Shown here piece after piece: positions 17,302-25,135 of a stretch of DNA of 32,919 nt. Both the position numbers and the translations under genes were made by a program. Within the stretch, counting starts at the first letter, position 1; each line of letters opens with the position of its first letter. The stretch comes from Acidobacteriota bacterium (GTDB lineage: Bacteria > Acidobacteriota > Terriglobia > Terriglobales > Acidobacteriaceae): contig JAJZCA010000005.1 in NCBI GenBank assembly GCA_021798735.1, forward strand, positions 1 through 32,919, in the 5' to 3' direction. The notes under the pieces are model-generated. The model worked only from the letters and a program-made list of their open reading frames with translations. It made no database searches and was not told the DNA's origin.

Positions 17302-18221
17302 TGGCTAAGGAAGAAGGAGTACAGCCCAGGATGTTTCATGCAGAGATCGGGATTATCGGCGGAACCGGACTATATCATATGTCTGGACTGGCGAATGTGC
17401 ATGAGGAACAGATCAGCACACCATTCGGAGATCCCTCCGACTGGTTAACTTTTGGTGAGTTACATGGGCGCAAGGTAGCGTTTCTTGCGCGACATGGGCG
17501 GGGCCACGGCATTCTGCCTTCCGACATTAACTACAGGGCGAACATCTACGCGATGAAACAGGTTGGCGTGAATGCGATTCTTTCCATTTCCGCTGTCGGT
17601 TCGCTGAAGGAAGAACATAAACCGGGAACATTTCTTGTGCCGGATCAGTTCATCGACCGCACCTATGCGCGCCGCAGCACATTTTTCGGCCCCGACGTTG
17701 TTGCCCACGTGTCGATGGCCGATCCGGTGTGCCCGGATGTGGGCACCGCAATTATGGCGGCATGCGGCGTTCAAAATGTTCCTGCAACACGGGGCGGAAC
17801 CTACGTTTGCATCGAGGGTCCGCACTTTTCGACCAAGGCGGAGTCGAACCTGTACCGGTCGTGGGGCGCGGATGTAATCGGAATGACCAACATGCAGGAA
17901 GCGAAGCTGGCGCGTGAAGCTGAGATTTGTTATGGAAGTCTGGCTATGGTGACCGATTACGACTGCTGGCATCCCAGCCATGATTTCGTCACTACCGACC
18001 AGATTGTAGCCGTGCTAAATCAGAACAATGCGACCGCGCTGAAAGTGATGGACGCGGCCGTGGCAGCTCTGCCTGCAAATCGGCAATGCCATTGCCAGCA
18101 CTCGTTGAAAGACGCGATCTTGACCCGGCAGGCATTGATCTCCCTGGGCACTCGGCAGAAATTGCGCTTGCTACTCGATCGCTATTTGCAGCCGGCGAAT
18201 AAGTTGCTGGAAAAACCGTAA
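17301..18221 (+). CDS. mtnP: S-methyl-5'-thioadenosine phosphorylase
   Basis: MtnP cleaves methylthioadenosine, the by-product of polyamine synthesis, with phosphate to adenine and methylthioribose-1-phosphate. The 306-residue protein has GIIGGTGLYHM at the N-terminus, the phosphate-binding LARHGRGH, and the substrate-site segment EGPHFSTKAESNLYRSWGAD followed by GMTNMQEAKLARE and TDYDCW. The last motif, with its aspartates, marks the adenine-specific MTAP branch rather than guanosine/inosine-type PNP. The ATG at 17301 overlaps the peptidase stop and has AAGG 7 nt upstream; an internal ATG at 17331 is also possible. A PfkB kinase follows 42 bp downstream. Confidence 0.92.
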   Translation: MAKEEGVQPRMFHAEIGIIGGTGLYHMSGLANVHEEQISTPFGDPSDWLTFGELHGRKVAFLARHGRGHGILPSDINYRANIYAMKQVGVNAILSISAVGSLKEEHKPGTFLVPDQFIDRTYARRSTFFGPDVVAHVSMADPVCPDVGTAIMAACGVQNVPATRGGTYVCIEGPHFSTKAESNLYRSWGADVIGMTNMQEAKLAREAEICYGSLAMVTDYDCWHPSHDFVTTDQIVAVLNQNNATALKVMDAAVAALPANRQCHCQHSLKDAILTRQALISLGTRQKLRLLLDRYLQPANKLLEKP

Positions 18222-18263
18222 GACGCACGCCCAAAACTCAAGTCAGGAAAGTCTTGTACGCTC

Positions 18264-19199
18264 ATGTCCATTCTTGTCGTTGGCTCGGTCGCATTCGATA
18301 GTATTAAAACGCCTCACGGCACGGTCGATCGTTGCCTGGGTGGCGCTGCCACCCACTTTGCCCTTGCTGCCAGTTTCTTTACGCCGGTCCGCGTTATTGG
18401 TGTCGTTGGAGAGGATTTCACCGCCCAGCATGAAGCCGTTTTTCATGCTCGTGGAATCAACATCGAAGGCATCGAACGTTCCGCGGGTAACAGTTTTCAT
18501 TGGACCGGGGAATATCGCGAGAACCTGAACGAAGCGCACACACTACGCACGGATTTGAACGTATTCGAGCGCTTCCAGCCTAAGATTCCAGCATCGTATC
18601 GCGACAGCGAATTCCTGTTTCTGGCGAATATTGATCCGGCACTGCAACAGCAGGTTCGCCAGCAGATGCCGCGCGCACGGATTGTTTGCGGCGACACCAT
18701 GAATTACTGGATCACTGGCCACACGGAAAATCTGAAAACCGTGATGAAAGGTTTGGATGTTCTGCTGATTAACGACGGTGAAGCCAAACTGCTGGGTGAA
18801 GATGCGAACTTGGTACGCGCCGCTGAGCGCATCATGGAGATGGGTCCGAAAGCGCTGATCGTCAAGCATGGCGAGTACGGTGCGACGGCGTTCTTTGGCG
18901 AGCACTCATTCCCTGGCGGTGTCCATGACCGTTTCTTCCGTGCACCCGCAATGCCGTTGGCGGAAGTGGTCGATCCCACCGGCGCCGGCGATTCGTTTGC
19001 GGGTGGCTTCTTCGGTTACCTGGCATCACAACCGGAAGTTACTCCGGCCCGATTCAAGCGGGCAATGTTTTACGGGGGCGTTATGGGTTCCTTTGCAGTG
19101 GAACGTTTTGGTACGGAGCGCATGCAGGCCCTGACACGCGAAGAAATCGATCAGAGATTTGCGCGCTTTCAGGAGCTGTCGCACCTCGATGCCGAATAA
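18264..19199 (+). CDS. PfkB-family sugar/nucleoside kinase
   Basis: A 311-residue PfkB (ribokinase) family kinase. The N-terminal GSVAFDSIKTPHG and GGAATHFALAAS form the first signature. DPTGAGDSFAGGFFG near the C-terminus (D237 to about 251) is the second, with D243 as catalytic base and the glycines forming the anion hole. The substrate is not known. Its position behind mtnP suggests a nucleoside or a pentose product of nucleoside cleavage, such as adenosine or a ribose phosphate, but that is inference. The stop region overlaps the start of the downstream glycosyltransferase by 11 nt. Confidence 0.82.
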   Translation: MSILVVGSVAFDSIKTPHGTVDRCLGGAATHFALAASFFTPVRVIGVVGEDFTAQHEAVFHARGINIEGIERSAGNSFHWTGEYRENLNEAHTLRTDLNVFERFQPKIPASYRDSEFLFLANIDPALQQQVRQQMPRARIVCGDTMNYWITGHTENLKTVMKGLDVLLINDGEAKLLGEDANLVRAAERIMEMGPKALIVKHGEYGATAFFGEHSFPGGVHDRFFRAPAMPLAEVVDPTGAGDSFAGGFFGYLASQPEVTPARFKRAMFYGGVMGSFAVERFGTERMQALTREEIDQRFARFQELSHLDAE

Positions 19200-20838
19200 G
19201 AAGCTGAGTCCCCGCTCCAGTCGTCCAGTTAGTATCCCCACACTGGGGGAAGAAACTAAGTTGGTATCTACGGTGGCGGTTTTGTTGACGGCCGCTTCAC
19301 TCGCTGTCTGTGCCAGGAACGGATACCTGCTTCTCTATGGAGATGCTGTTGCGCATCTCCATATTGCCCGGCGGATTTTCGACTCCCTCGATCCCGGCTT
19401 CGGTCAATTTGGTTCTGTTTGGCTGCCATTGCCGCATCTTTTACTGTTGCCGTTTGTCCAGCGGACCGACTGGTGGCAGAGTGGCCTGGCGGGCGCCATT
19501 CCTTCCATGGCCAGTTACGTGATGGCTTGCGCTGGAATCTATCGGCTGGCGCGGCGATGGATGCGTCCCCTGCTGGCACTTCTGGTCTTCGCAGCGCTCG
19601 CTCTCAATCCTGGCCTGCTGTACATGTCCGTTACAGCCATGACGGAGCCGCTCTTTTTGGCCCTGATGATCTGGAGCGTGGTCCATCTCACGGCCTTTGA
19701 GTCTGCGCTGCGAGAGGCCGACGCGCCCGCCGCTCGCGGCGCTCTAATAAAACTTACGCTGGTTCTCATTGCTGCCGTTTTCACCAGATACGATGGATGG
19801 ATTCTCGGCACGCTCGCATGGTTGGCGGTCGCGTATTGGACCGTGCGGCGTGGATGGTGGAAAGAGTCGGTCAACGCAGGAGTGTTTTTCGTTTGCACGC
19901 TCTGTTTGCTCGCGGCTCCGTTGACATGGCTGGGCTACAACTGGCGCATGTACGGTGACCCGTTAGATTTTCTGCGTGGCCCCTACTCCGCCGCAGCGAT
20001 TGCCAAGCGAACCACCAAGCCCGGCTCGTTGCCGTATCCGGGCTGGCATCATCTATGGTGGGCGTTTCTCTACTACGTCAAGTCTGCCAAGATGGGTGCA
20101 GCGCCTTTGCGCTGCGGGCGATGGCTGGTGCTGATGGCTGCCGCAGGCACGGCTTACGCGCTGGCGCGCTTTCACAGTCTTGCTGTACCGGCTGCCCTGT
20201 TGTTCTGGATGCCCATCCCCTTCTATGCCTATTCGGTGGCCTATGGTTCCGTGCCGATTTTTCTGCCTGTCTGGTTTCCTCACTCCTACTACAACACGCG
20301 ATACGGGATGGAACTGCTGCCTGCATTCGCCCTATTTCCAGCGTTCGCAGCGTTGGCAGCGATCCAGAAGCGACCCCAGTGGACTCAGCCTATCCTAGGT
20401 TTTGCTTTGCTGCTCATCGTCGCCAGCAACGCGTTTCTGTTGCATGCCACCCCGTTGGTTTTCCAGGAGGCGAAAGCCAACGCTGCAACGCGTGTCCCGT
20501 TTGAACAGGCATTGGCAAACAAGCTGATCGTTCTTCCTCCACAGGCGACATTGTTGATGGACACATCGGCGCACATTGGCGCGCTGCAGCAGATTGGGTT
20601 TCCGCTGCGTCGGACGATCAACGAGGGCGATTACGGTCTGTGGCGGCAGGCACTTGAAGGTCCAGCCGCTGCGGCCGATTTCATTGTCGCGATTGACGGG
20701 GATCCCGTGGCGGAAGCAGTCAGGCGGCATCCACTGAACCTGGAACTGATGTTCGTCATTTGCAGCACTGGTCAGCCCTGTGCGCGGTTATACCGGTCGA
20801 CATCTGAAGTTCGGCTGGCCGTTGAACACGCCAAATAA
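19189..20838 (+). CDS. GT-C-type polytopic glycosyltransferase-like membrane protein
   Basis: A 549-residue integral membrane protein with about ten hydrophobic segments and a short soluble tail. After the first helix (about 25-41) it has YGDAVAHLHIARRIFD, with an acidic residue (D52) where GT-C enzymes place the catalytic Asp of the first loop, followed by FGSVWLPLPHLLLLPF. This is the pattern of ArnT/PMT-like glycosyltransferases that use polyprenyl-phosphate sugars. The real acceptor is not known. The ATG at 19189 overlaps the PfkB gene's end and has AGGAG upstream; the track start 19159 is inside the kinase. A transposase remnant lies downstream. Confidence 0.75.
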   Translation: MPNKKLSPRSSRPVSIPTLGEETKLVSTVAVLLTAASLAVCARNGYLLLYGDAVAHLHIARRIFDSLDPGFGQFGSVWLPLPHLLLLPFVQRTDWWQSGLAGAIPSMASYVMACAGIYRLARRWMRPLLALLVFAALALNPGLLYMSVTAMTEPLFLALMIWSVVHLTAFESALREADAPAARGALIKLTLVLIAAVFTRYDGWILGTLAWLAVAYWTVRRGWWKESVNAGVFFVCTLCLLAAPLTWLGYNWRMYGDPLDFLRGPYSAAAIAKRTTKPGSLPYPGWHHLWWAFLYYVKSAKMGAAPLRCGRWLVLMAAAGTAYALARFHSLAVPAALLFWMPIPFYAYSVAYGSVPIFLPVWFPHSYYNTRYGMELLPAFALFPAFAALAAIQKRPQWTQPILGFALLLIVASNAFLLHATPLVFQEAKANAATRVPFEQALANKLIVLPPQATLLMDTSAHIGALQQIGFPLRRTINEGDYGLWRQALEGPAAAADFIVAIDGDPVAEAVRRHPLNLELMFVICSTGQPCARLYRSTSEVRLAVEHAK

Positions 20839-20869
20839 TACACCGAGGTCTCCAGCAAAAGGCGGCCGT

Positions 20870-20977
20870 ATGTCAGCTACGAGGCGGCTCATTCTGGTTC
20901 TTGCGGCAGCAGTTACATTTTATTCGCTTCTCACTGTCCCAGTCTGGGAGTGCTTTAGCAAGCGCGCCGCCCGATAG
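20870..20977 (+). CDS. possible 35-aa membrane peptide
   Basis: ATG 20870 with AAGG upstream opens a 35-codon frame with a single hydrophobic stretch (RLILVLAAAVTFYSLLTVPV) and basic ends. It lies in the 148-bp gap between the glycosyltransferase and the transposase remnant, and has no recognisable family. It could be a real small protein or chance. The ORF track's longer version overlaps the glycosyltransferase end. Confidence 0.3.
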   Translation: MSATRRLILVLAAAVTFYSLLTVPVWECFSKRAAR

Positions 20978-20986
20978 ACTTGGGAG

Positions 20987-21491
20987 ATGTCAGAGTATCG
21001 ACGCAGCGCGCATACGATATTCGAAATTCATTTGCATGGGGTGTTTACGACCAAGTAGCGCAAGCCGGTTTTTGGTGGTGAAGTGGGGACGCGGGTGCGG
21101 GAGTTGATACGCGACATTTGCGCCCAGCATGAGGAGAAGATCATGCAGGGGCATGTGGCCAAAGACCATGTGCATCTGTTCCTGTCGATTCCGCCGCAAG
21201 TGACCATCAGCCGGTTGCTGCAATGGTGGAAGGGGAAGACGGCGCACCATCTGCTGGGAGAGTTTGCCCACCTAAAAGAAGCAGTTTTGGGGGCGGCATC
21301 TGTGGGCGCGAGGATACTTCTGTTGCAGTTCCGGTAATGTGACCGACAAGATCATAGCCGAGTACATAGCGAATCGGAACGAGAATATTGATCGCTGGTT
21401 GAGTTCGCATTGCAAAACGCCGCAACGACGAACCGATAGAAAGCGTTTCTGTCCCTGTGCTATTGCGAAGGCATCTGCAATGGCAAAGTGA
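20987..21491 (+). pseudogene. tnpA: IS200/IS605-family transposase (TnpA, Y1) remnant
   Basis: An inactivated IS200-type TnpA, a single-strand transposase with HUH and tyrosine active-site motifs. From ATG 20987 it reads MSEYRRSAHTIFEIHLHG, then TAG at codon 24 (21056-21058), followed by RKPVFGGEVGTRVRELIRD as expected. The HUH motif (KDHVHLFLS) is present. At a short A-rich run near 21274-21281 the frame shifts by +1, and KQFWGRHLWARGYF plus DKIIAEYIANRNENIDRW continue in the other frame, including the likely catalytic Tyr. The shifted frame ends at TGA 21489-21491. Two independent lesions show a dead element; clear ends of the element were not found. Confidence 0.82.
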
Positions 21492-21505
21492 ATGTCAATC
21501 CCGCT

Positions 21506-21540
21506 CGACTCGTTCGGCATCGCCGCTCGCCGGCGAGTCG
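21506..21540. repeat. inverted repeat downstream of the TnpA remnant
   Basis: CGACTCG (21506-21512) and CGAGTCG (21534-21540) form a 7-bp stem with a 21-nt loop that itself contains a GC palindrome. IS200/IS605 elements end in subterminal hairpins, so this could be a remnant right end, but purK's 3' region is also near. No T-run follows on either strand. Confidence 0.3.
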
Positions 21541-21611
21541 TCTGCGATTCCTGGGCCGCAACGAGTACAACAAGCTGCATGAGGTGATCTCCCGCCGATT
21601 TCGTGTGGCGC

Positions 21612-22781
21612 TTATAATCTGCTCTTTGCATCGAGCACATGCAGCACAGCTTCTTCCGCGGTCTTTCCGACAGCGGATAAATGCCCCATCTTTCGGCCTG
21701 CGCGCGGAACATGTTTTTCATATAAATGCAATCGCACGCCGGGAACCGCCAAGGCCAAATCGAAGCGCGGACCTGTCTCCGCATCCGCATTCAGCCATAC
21801 ATCCCCCAGCAGATTGACGATGGCTGCGGGTTGGACCACCTCTACATCTCCCAACGGCAGGTTGCAGACGGCACGAACGGCCTGCTCAAACTGGCTGGTG
21901 ACGCAGGCGCGCTCGCTCGAGTGATAACTATTATGCGGGCGCGGAGCCAGCTCGTTCACCAGCAAGCGGCCGTCTTTCGCGATAAACATCTCCACGGCCA
22001 GCAATCCTTCGAGATGGAACTGCTCCGCAATCGAGAGCGCCAGCTCTCGTGCGTGGGCTGCAGTCGTAGCAGGAATGTTGGCTGGAATTGCACTCCAAGC
22101 CAGAATTTGTTGCTCGTGATAGTTGACGGCGGCAGGATAAGCCTTCATTTCGCCGCGCGGGGAGCGTGCAACCATCACGGAGATTTCCATCTCCAACTCG
22201 ACCGCTTGCTCGACTACAACTGGACGTCCGCCGAGCGATTTCCATGCTGCCTCAATCGCCACCGCATCCGTGGGCTGTGAAAAGCCTAGTTTTTCCTGAC
22301 TGCGACCGTCATAGCCGCCGTGTGCGCTCTTCACGAAGCAGCGACCACCCAATTTCTGAATGGCTGCATGAAGTTGATCCAGGTCATAGACGGCGCGATA
22401 GTCACCGACCGGCAAGCGATGGGCCACCAGCCACTTTTTTTGCAAGATGCGATCCTGAATGATCGCGAGCATTTCAGAACCCGGGCGCACGGGCGCGTGG
22501 CGCTCCGCAGCTTCGAGCGCGGGGACGGAAATCTGCTCGATTTCGAGAGTCACGACATCGCAACCGCGAGCAAGGTCCCCGGCTGCGCGAGCGTCGCTCC
22601 AGGCTGCCTCAAAACAGGCATCGACGACAAAGCGAGCCGGACAGGAGGGATCGGGATCGAGCACCTGAATGCGATAGCCGAGCGAGCGGGCTGCCATGGC
22701 CATCATGCGACCCAACTGGCCGCCTCCTAGGATGCCAATGGTCGCGCCGGGGAGAATGACTTGCTGCGTGGAATCCGGCAT
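21612..22781 (-). CDS. purK: N5-carboxyaminoimidazole ribonucleotide synthetase (PurK)
   Basis: PurK carboxylates aminoimidazole ribonucleotide to N5-CAIR with ATP and bicarbonate in purine synthesis. The 389-residue ATP-grasp protein begins MPDSTQQVILPGATIGILGGGQLGRM, the standard PurK beginning, with VLDPDPSCPA, VKSAHGGYDGRS and NELAPRPHNSYHSS as further PurK signatures. The ATG at 22781 overlaps the purE stop (TGATG), so the two are translationally coupled. The track's longer ORF (from 23150) reads through purE out of frame and was trimmed. Downstream is the transposase remnant. Confidence 0.95.
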   Translation of the reverse strand: MPDSTQQVILPGATIGILGGGQLGRMMAMAARSLGYRIQVLDPDPSCPARFVVDACFEAAWSDARAAGDLARGCDVVTLEIEQISVPALEAAERHAPVRPGSEMLAIIQDRILQKKWLVAHRLPVGDYRAVYDLDQLHAAIQKLGGRCFVKSAHGGYDGRSQEKLGFSQPTDAVAIEAAWKSLGGRPVVVEQAVELEMEISVMVARSPRGEMKAYPAAVNYHEQQILAWSAIPANIPATTAAHARELALSIAEQFHLEGLLAVEMFIAKDGRLLVNELAPRPHNSYHSSERACVTSQFEQAVRAVCNLPLGDVEVVQPAAIVNLLGDVWLNADAETGPRFDLALAVPGVRLHLYEKHVPRAGRKMGHLSAVGKTAEEAVLHVLDAKSRL

Positions 22782-23287
22782 CAGGCGGGGAACTCCGGCG
22801 ACGGAAGTGTCTGCGCCAGCACTTCTTGCTTGCGTGCTTCTCGCCAGGCGCACAGTCGATCGCGCAGAGCTCGATCTTCCAGAGCGAGAATGGAAATCGC
22901 GAATAATGCTGCGTTTGCAGCACCCGGCTTGCCAATGGCCAGCGTGCCGACAGGAATGCCCTTGGGCATCTGCACGATGGAAAGCAAGGAGTCGATGCCG
23001 GCTAGCATCGTCGCCGGAATGGGCACGCCCAACACGGGTAGATGCGTCTTGGCGGCGAGCATTCCGGGCAGGTGGGCGGCGCCACCCGCACCGGCAATCA
23101 GCACGCGCAGACCGCGCTCCTCGGCAGTTGTAGCGTATTCGAAGAGCCAATCTGGGGTGCGATGCGCTGAGACGATCCGCGACTCGTGAGGGACAGAGAA
23201 TTCCTGCAGAATCTCAATGGCAGGCTGAAGGATTTCGTAATCGCTGCGGCTACCCATAACCACGCCGACCTGCGGAGCTCGCTTCAT
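22781..23287 (-). CDS. purE: N5-CAIR mutase (PurE, class I)
   Basis: PurE converts N5-CAIR made by PurK into CAIR. The 168-residue protein begins MKRAPQVGVVMGSRSDYE and has the class I signatures GSRSD, VSAHRTP and AGAGGAAHLPGM, with the active-site His in SAHRTP. The presence of purK next door fits class I. The ATG at 23287 lies only 6 bp downstream of a TATAAT, with no ribosome binding site, suggesting a leaderless transcript. Confidence 0.95.
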   Translation of the reverse strand: MKRAPQVGVVMGSRSDYEILQPAIEILQEFSVPHESRIVSAHRTPDWLFEYATTAEERGLRVLIAGAGGAAHLPGMLAAKTHLPVLGVPIPATMLAGIDSLLSIVQMPKGIPVGTLAIGKPGAANAALFAISILALEDRALRDRLCAWREARKQEVLAQTLPSPEFPA

Positions 23288-23293
23288 CCGCTG

Positions 23294-23299
23294 ATTATA
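23294..23299 (-). promoter_or_regulatory. -10 element TATAAT of purEK, predicting a leaderless mRNA
   Basis: A perfect TATAAT on the minus strand ends 6 bp before the purE ATG, so transcription would start at or next to the start codon. No good -35 is found at 17 bp. No Shine-Dalgarno sequence exists, which agrees with leaderless translation. Confidence 0.45.
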
Positions 23300-23398
23300 C
23301 GATTTTGCATCGGGTAGGCCACGTCATGAGAAGCGCGCTCTTGAGAAGATTCTCGTCTAGCGCCAGCGAATACGAAGGCTGCAAAAAGCTCTCCCTCC

Positions 23399-23434
23399 AG
23401 ACAAAGCGGCTGCCAGCATGGAGCTGACAGCCGC
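23399..23434 (-). terminator. rho-independent terminator after the Gly-rich protein gene
   Basis: On the minus strand a 12-bp stem with one mismatch (GCGGCTGTCAGC / GCTGGCAGCCGC) and a 5-nt loop is followed by TTTGTCT. It lies about 40 bp downstream of the gene's stop codon and isolates it from purEK. Confidence 0.65.
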
Positions 23435-23474
23435 CGAATCAGGAAATGGATGAAAGGTTCTGGTTCCGCAGGAA

Positions 23475-24110
23475 CTATCTGTGCCCTCCACCGCCATGGA
23501 AGCCACCACCGTGGAAACCACCACCATGGAAGCCACCACCACCGTGGAATCCGCCGCCACCATGGAAACCGCCGCCGCCACGCGCGCCACCGCCATGGAA
23601 GCCACCACCGTGGAAACCACCACCGTGGAAGCCGCCGCCACGCGCGCCACCGCTTGCATAAACCCGGCCACCGCCGCGTCCGTAGCCACCACGTCCGCCA
23701 TATCCGCCGCGTCCGTAGCCACCACGCCAGCCGTCTCCACCACGCCAGCCGTCTCCGCCGCGCCAGCCGTCTCCGCCGCGCCAGCCATCTCCGCCGCGCC
23801 AGCCGTCTCCGCCGCGCCAGCCGCCATCTTCACCCCAGCCGTCTCGATACCATCCGCCTCCCCATCCCCAGCCATACCATGGACCGACACCGAGAAAGAT
23901 GCCGTTGTTGAACCATTGTGGACCGTAATATCCGTAAGGCGCGCACGCATAGGGGTAGTAGTTGTAATAGCCATACATGCAATTTGGCTGTTGATAATAC
24001 CCGCCATCGTCATCGCCGCCAATACTGACTCCGAAGGACACCTGGGCACGGACATACGTAGCGGGAATCAGAAGAACCCCGAGTAAAGCGATGTACCGTA
24101 AATATCGCAT
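23475..24110 (-). CDS. exported Gly-rich tandem-repeat protein
   Basis: A 211-residue secreted protein. MRYLRYIALLGVLLIPATYVRAQ is a signal peptide with likely cleavage after VRA. The mature part has a short acidic stretch, a Tyr/Gly/Pro-rich segment (YGYYNYYPYACAPYGYY), six WRGG units alternating with DG, a YGRGG segment and a C-terminal run of FHGGG units. It is probably disordered, and the aromatic-plus-glycine composition suggests self-association, surface coating or metal binding by its many His residues; no function is known. I chose the ATG at 24110 over the upstream one at 24125 because GAGGAGG sits 6 nt before it. It has its own terminator. Confidence 0.72.
   Translation of the reverse strand: MRYLRYIALLGVLLIPATYVRAQVSFGVSIGGDDDGGYYQQPNCMYGYYNYYPYACAPYGYYGPQWFNNGIFLGVGPWYGWGWGGGWYRDGWGEDGGWRGGDGWRGGDGWRGGDGWRGGDGWRGGDGWRGGYGRGGYGGRGGYGRGGGRVYASGGARGGGFHGGGFHGGGFHGGGARGGGGFHGGGGFHGGGGFHGGGFHGGGFHGGGGHR
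23487..23660 (-). repeat. FHGGG-type coding repeats
   Basis: Short imperfect units, each encoding FH followed by three or four Gly, are repeated at the 3' end of the Gly-rich gene, with interspersed ARGGG. Codon identity between units suggests recent slippage. The other strand is also open here (Pro-, His- or Thr-rich ORFs), which is a composition effect. Confidence 0.7.
23721..23828 (-). repeat. six tandem 18-bp units encoding DGWRGG
   Basis: Six consecutive 18-bp copies (on the plus strand GCCGCGCCAGCCGTCTCC and near variants) at 18-bp phase. The first two begin ACCAC instead of GCCGC, the fourth has one change and the last diverges in its final bases. They encode the WRGGDG part of the Gly-rich protein. 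Confidence 0.85.
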
Positions 24111-24116
24111 GTTCAA

Positions 24117-24123
24117 CCTCCTC
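24117..24123 (-). promoter_or_regulatory. strong ribosome binding site (GAGGAGG) of the Gly-rich gene
   Basis: GAGGAGG lies 6 nt before ATG 24110 and decides between two closely spaced in-frame ATGs. It is the best Shine-Dalgarno match in the window and suggests strong translation. Confidence 0.7.
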
Positions 24124-24220
24124 ATCGAAACCCTAGAGCAGTCGCGTCTCAGCCGAAGGGATTCAGCCAGCCAGGTGTCTGAATTCCTCTACTGTTAAGA
24201 ACGTTACTGAAAAAGGAAAG

Positions 24221-24262
24221 TTGCGTTATCGTAATTGCGTTATCGTAATTGCGTTATCGTAA
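24221..24262. repeat. three perfect 14-bp tandem repeats (TTGCGTTATCGTAA)
   Basis: Three exact back-to-back copies of TTGCGTTATCGTAA lie in the 240-bp gap upstream of the Gly-rich gene. Each unit is a near-palindrome (TTGCG-TTAT-CGTAA). Possible roles are operator iterons for a regulator, or simple slippage. The rest of the gap holds no gene. Confidence 0.75.
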
Positions 24263-24350
24263 TCATGTTCCAGGAATTGGACTTCCAGCGATAGTGTTTT
24301 CTTTGATTCTTGCTGGTTACGAGCCAATCATAGGCCTGCTGCATCGGCGG

Positions 24351-25061
24351 TTAATAGAAGTCGATCAACCGATCCGACTTGGTTGCGGAATATGATGTCA
24401 GCGGTCGATTGAGGAATTCGATCAACGGCGCGGCAGCGAGGAAACGCGAGACAATCTCCTTGCGCAGGGTGGGCTTCAACGAGATTTCGGCGGGCAGCGT
24501 GGTTGAGACTCCCCATTGACGGCAGGCGATCAGGTCCGCGGCCGGATGATCTTTCGGGAAGCCCTTCGGCGGACGCATGAGACGTTTGCCGTCGAAATCG
24601 CTCATCAGCCGCTGCAGGCTGCGCGCCTTCGAGAGCTTGCGAAATTCTTCATGGTGTTCCATCAGGTGATTGCGGATGGCGAGCAATTGCTCTCGTTCCG
24701 GCATATAGACACCCGCAGCAATCACCAATTCTTCTGCGGAGAGATGAAAGTAGAAGCCGCCGCCAGATTTCTTCTCGAGCCCCTGACGCGCCCACCACGC
24801 GGAAATGTGTTTTTTATACGGTGTTTTATCGGGTGAAAATCGTGTGTCGCGGTAGATGCGGAACATACATTTTGAAGCTGGGCGAATATGCTCCGGCGCG
24901 AAGTCCATCAGGTCGCCGTTGATTTCTTCAATCAGCGCCAGCAGCGGCGCTTTCAATTCTGTTTCATACACTTGCTTGCGAGCGTCGAACCAGTCGCGTC
25001 GATTGTTGCGCGCCAGACCGCGCAGAAATTGGATGGCTTGCGGAGAGAAATGCGTCGGCAT
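24351..25061 (-). CDS. DUF2461 family protein
   Basis: A 236-residue soluble protein of the DUF2461 (TIGR02453) family, widespread in bacteria and fungi and without a defined biochemical role. The family signatures are present: NNRRDWFDARKQVYE near the N-terminus, FRIYRDTRFSPDKTPYKKH (about 67-85), GGGFYFHLSAEE and KGFPKDHP toward the C-terminus. The length is typical. Start at ATG 25061, with no strong ribosome binding site. It is divergent from mnmG with a 74-bp gap and 240 bp upstream of the Gly-rich gene on the same strand. Confidence 0.88.
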   Translation of the reverse strand: MPTHFSPQAIQFLRGLARNNRRDWFDARKQVYETELKAPLLALIEEINGDLMDFAPEHIRPASKCMFRIYRDTRFSPDKTPYKKHISAWWARQGLEKKSGGGFYFHLSAEELVIAAGVYMPEREQLLAIRNHLMEHHEEFRKLSKARSLQRLMSDFDGKRLMRPPKGFPKDHPAADLIACRQWGVSTTLPAEISLKPTLRKEIVSRFLAAAPLIEFLNRPLTSYSATKSDRLIDFY

Positions 25062-25116
25062 GACTCATTTTAAAGCGGTGATGGCGATGTATGCAGCACG
25101 TTCAAACAGCAGGCGA

Positions 25117-25129
25117 TTGATACAATCAA
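25117..25129. promoter_or_regulatory. dyad TTGAT-ACA-ATCAA overlapping a putative mnmG -10 (TACAAT)
   Basis: A perfect 5-bp dyad with a 3-bp centre lies just before mnmG. It contains TACAAT (25121-25126), a possible -10 whose start site would fall within a few bases of the ATG. The -35 is poor. A regulatory role is speculative. Confidence 0.3.
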
Positions 25130-25135
25130 GGGTCT

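Noticed and set aside
21612-21619. TATAAT-like sequence on the plus strand near 21614
   Set aside because: It overlaps the purK stop codon and no gene follows on the plus strand.
21488-21817. 109-aa plus-strand ORF after the transposase remnant
   Set aside because: Runs into purK antisense and matches no family; only its first part lies in intergenic DNA.
23446-24086. Long plus-strand ORFs rich in Pro, His/Arg or Ala/Thr over the Gly-rich gene
   Set aside because: Shadow frames produced by the GC-rich tandem repeats of the minus-strand gene, which has a signal peptide, ribosome binding site and terminator.
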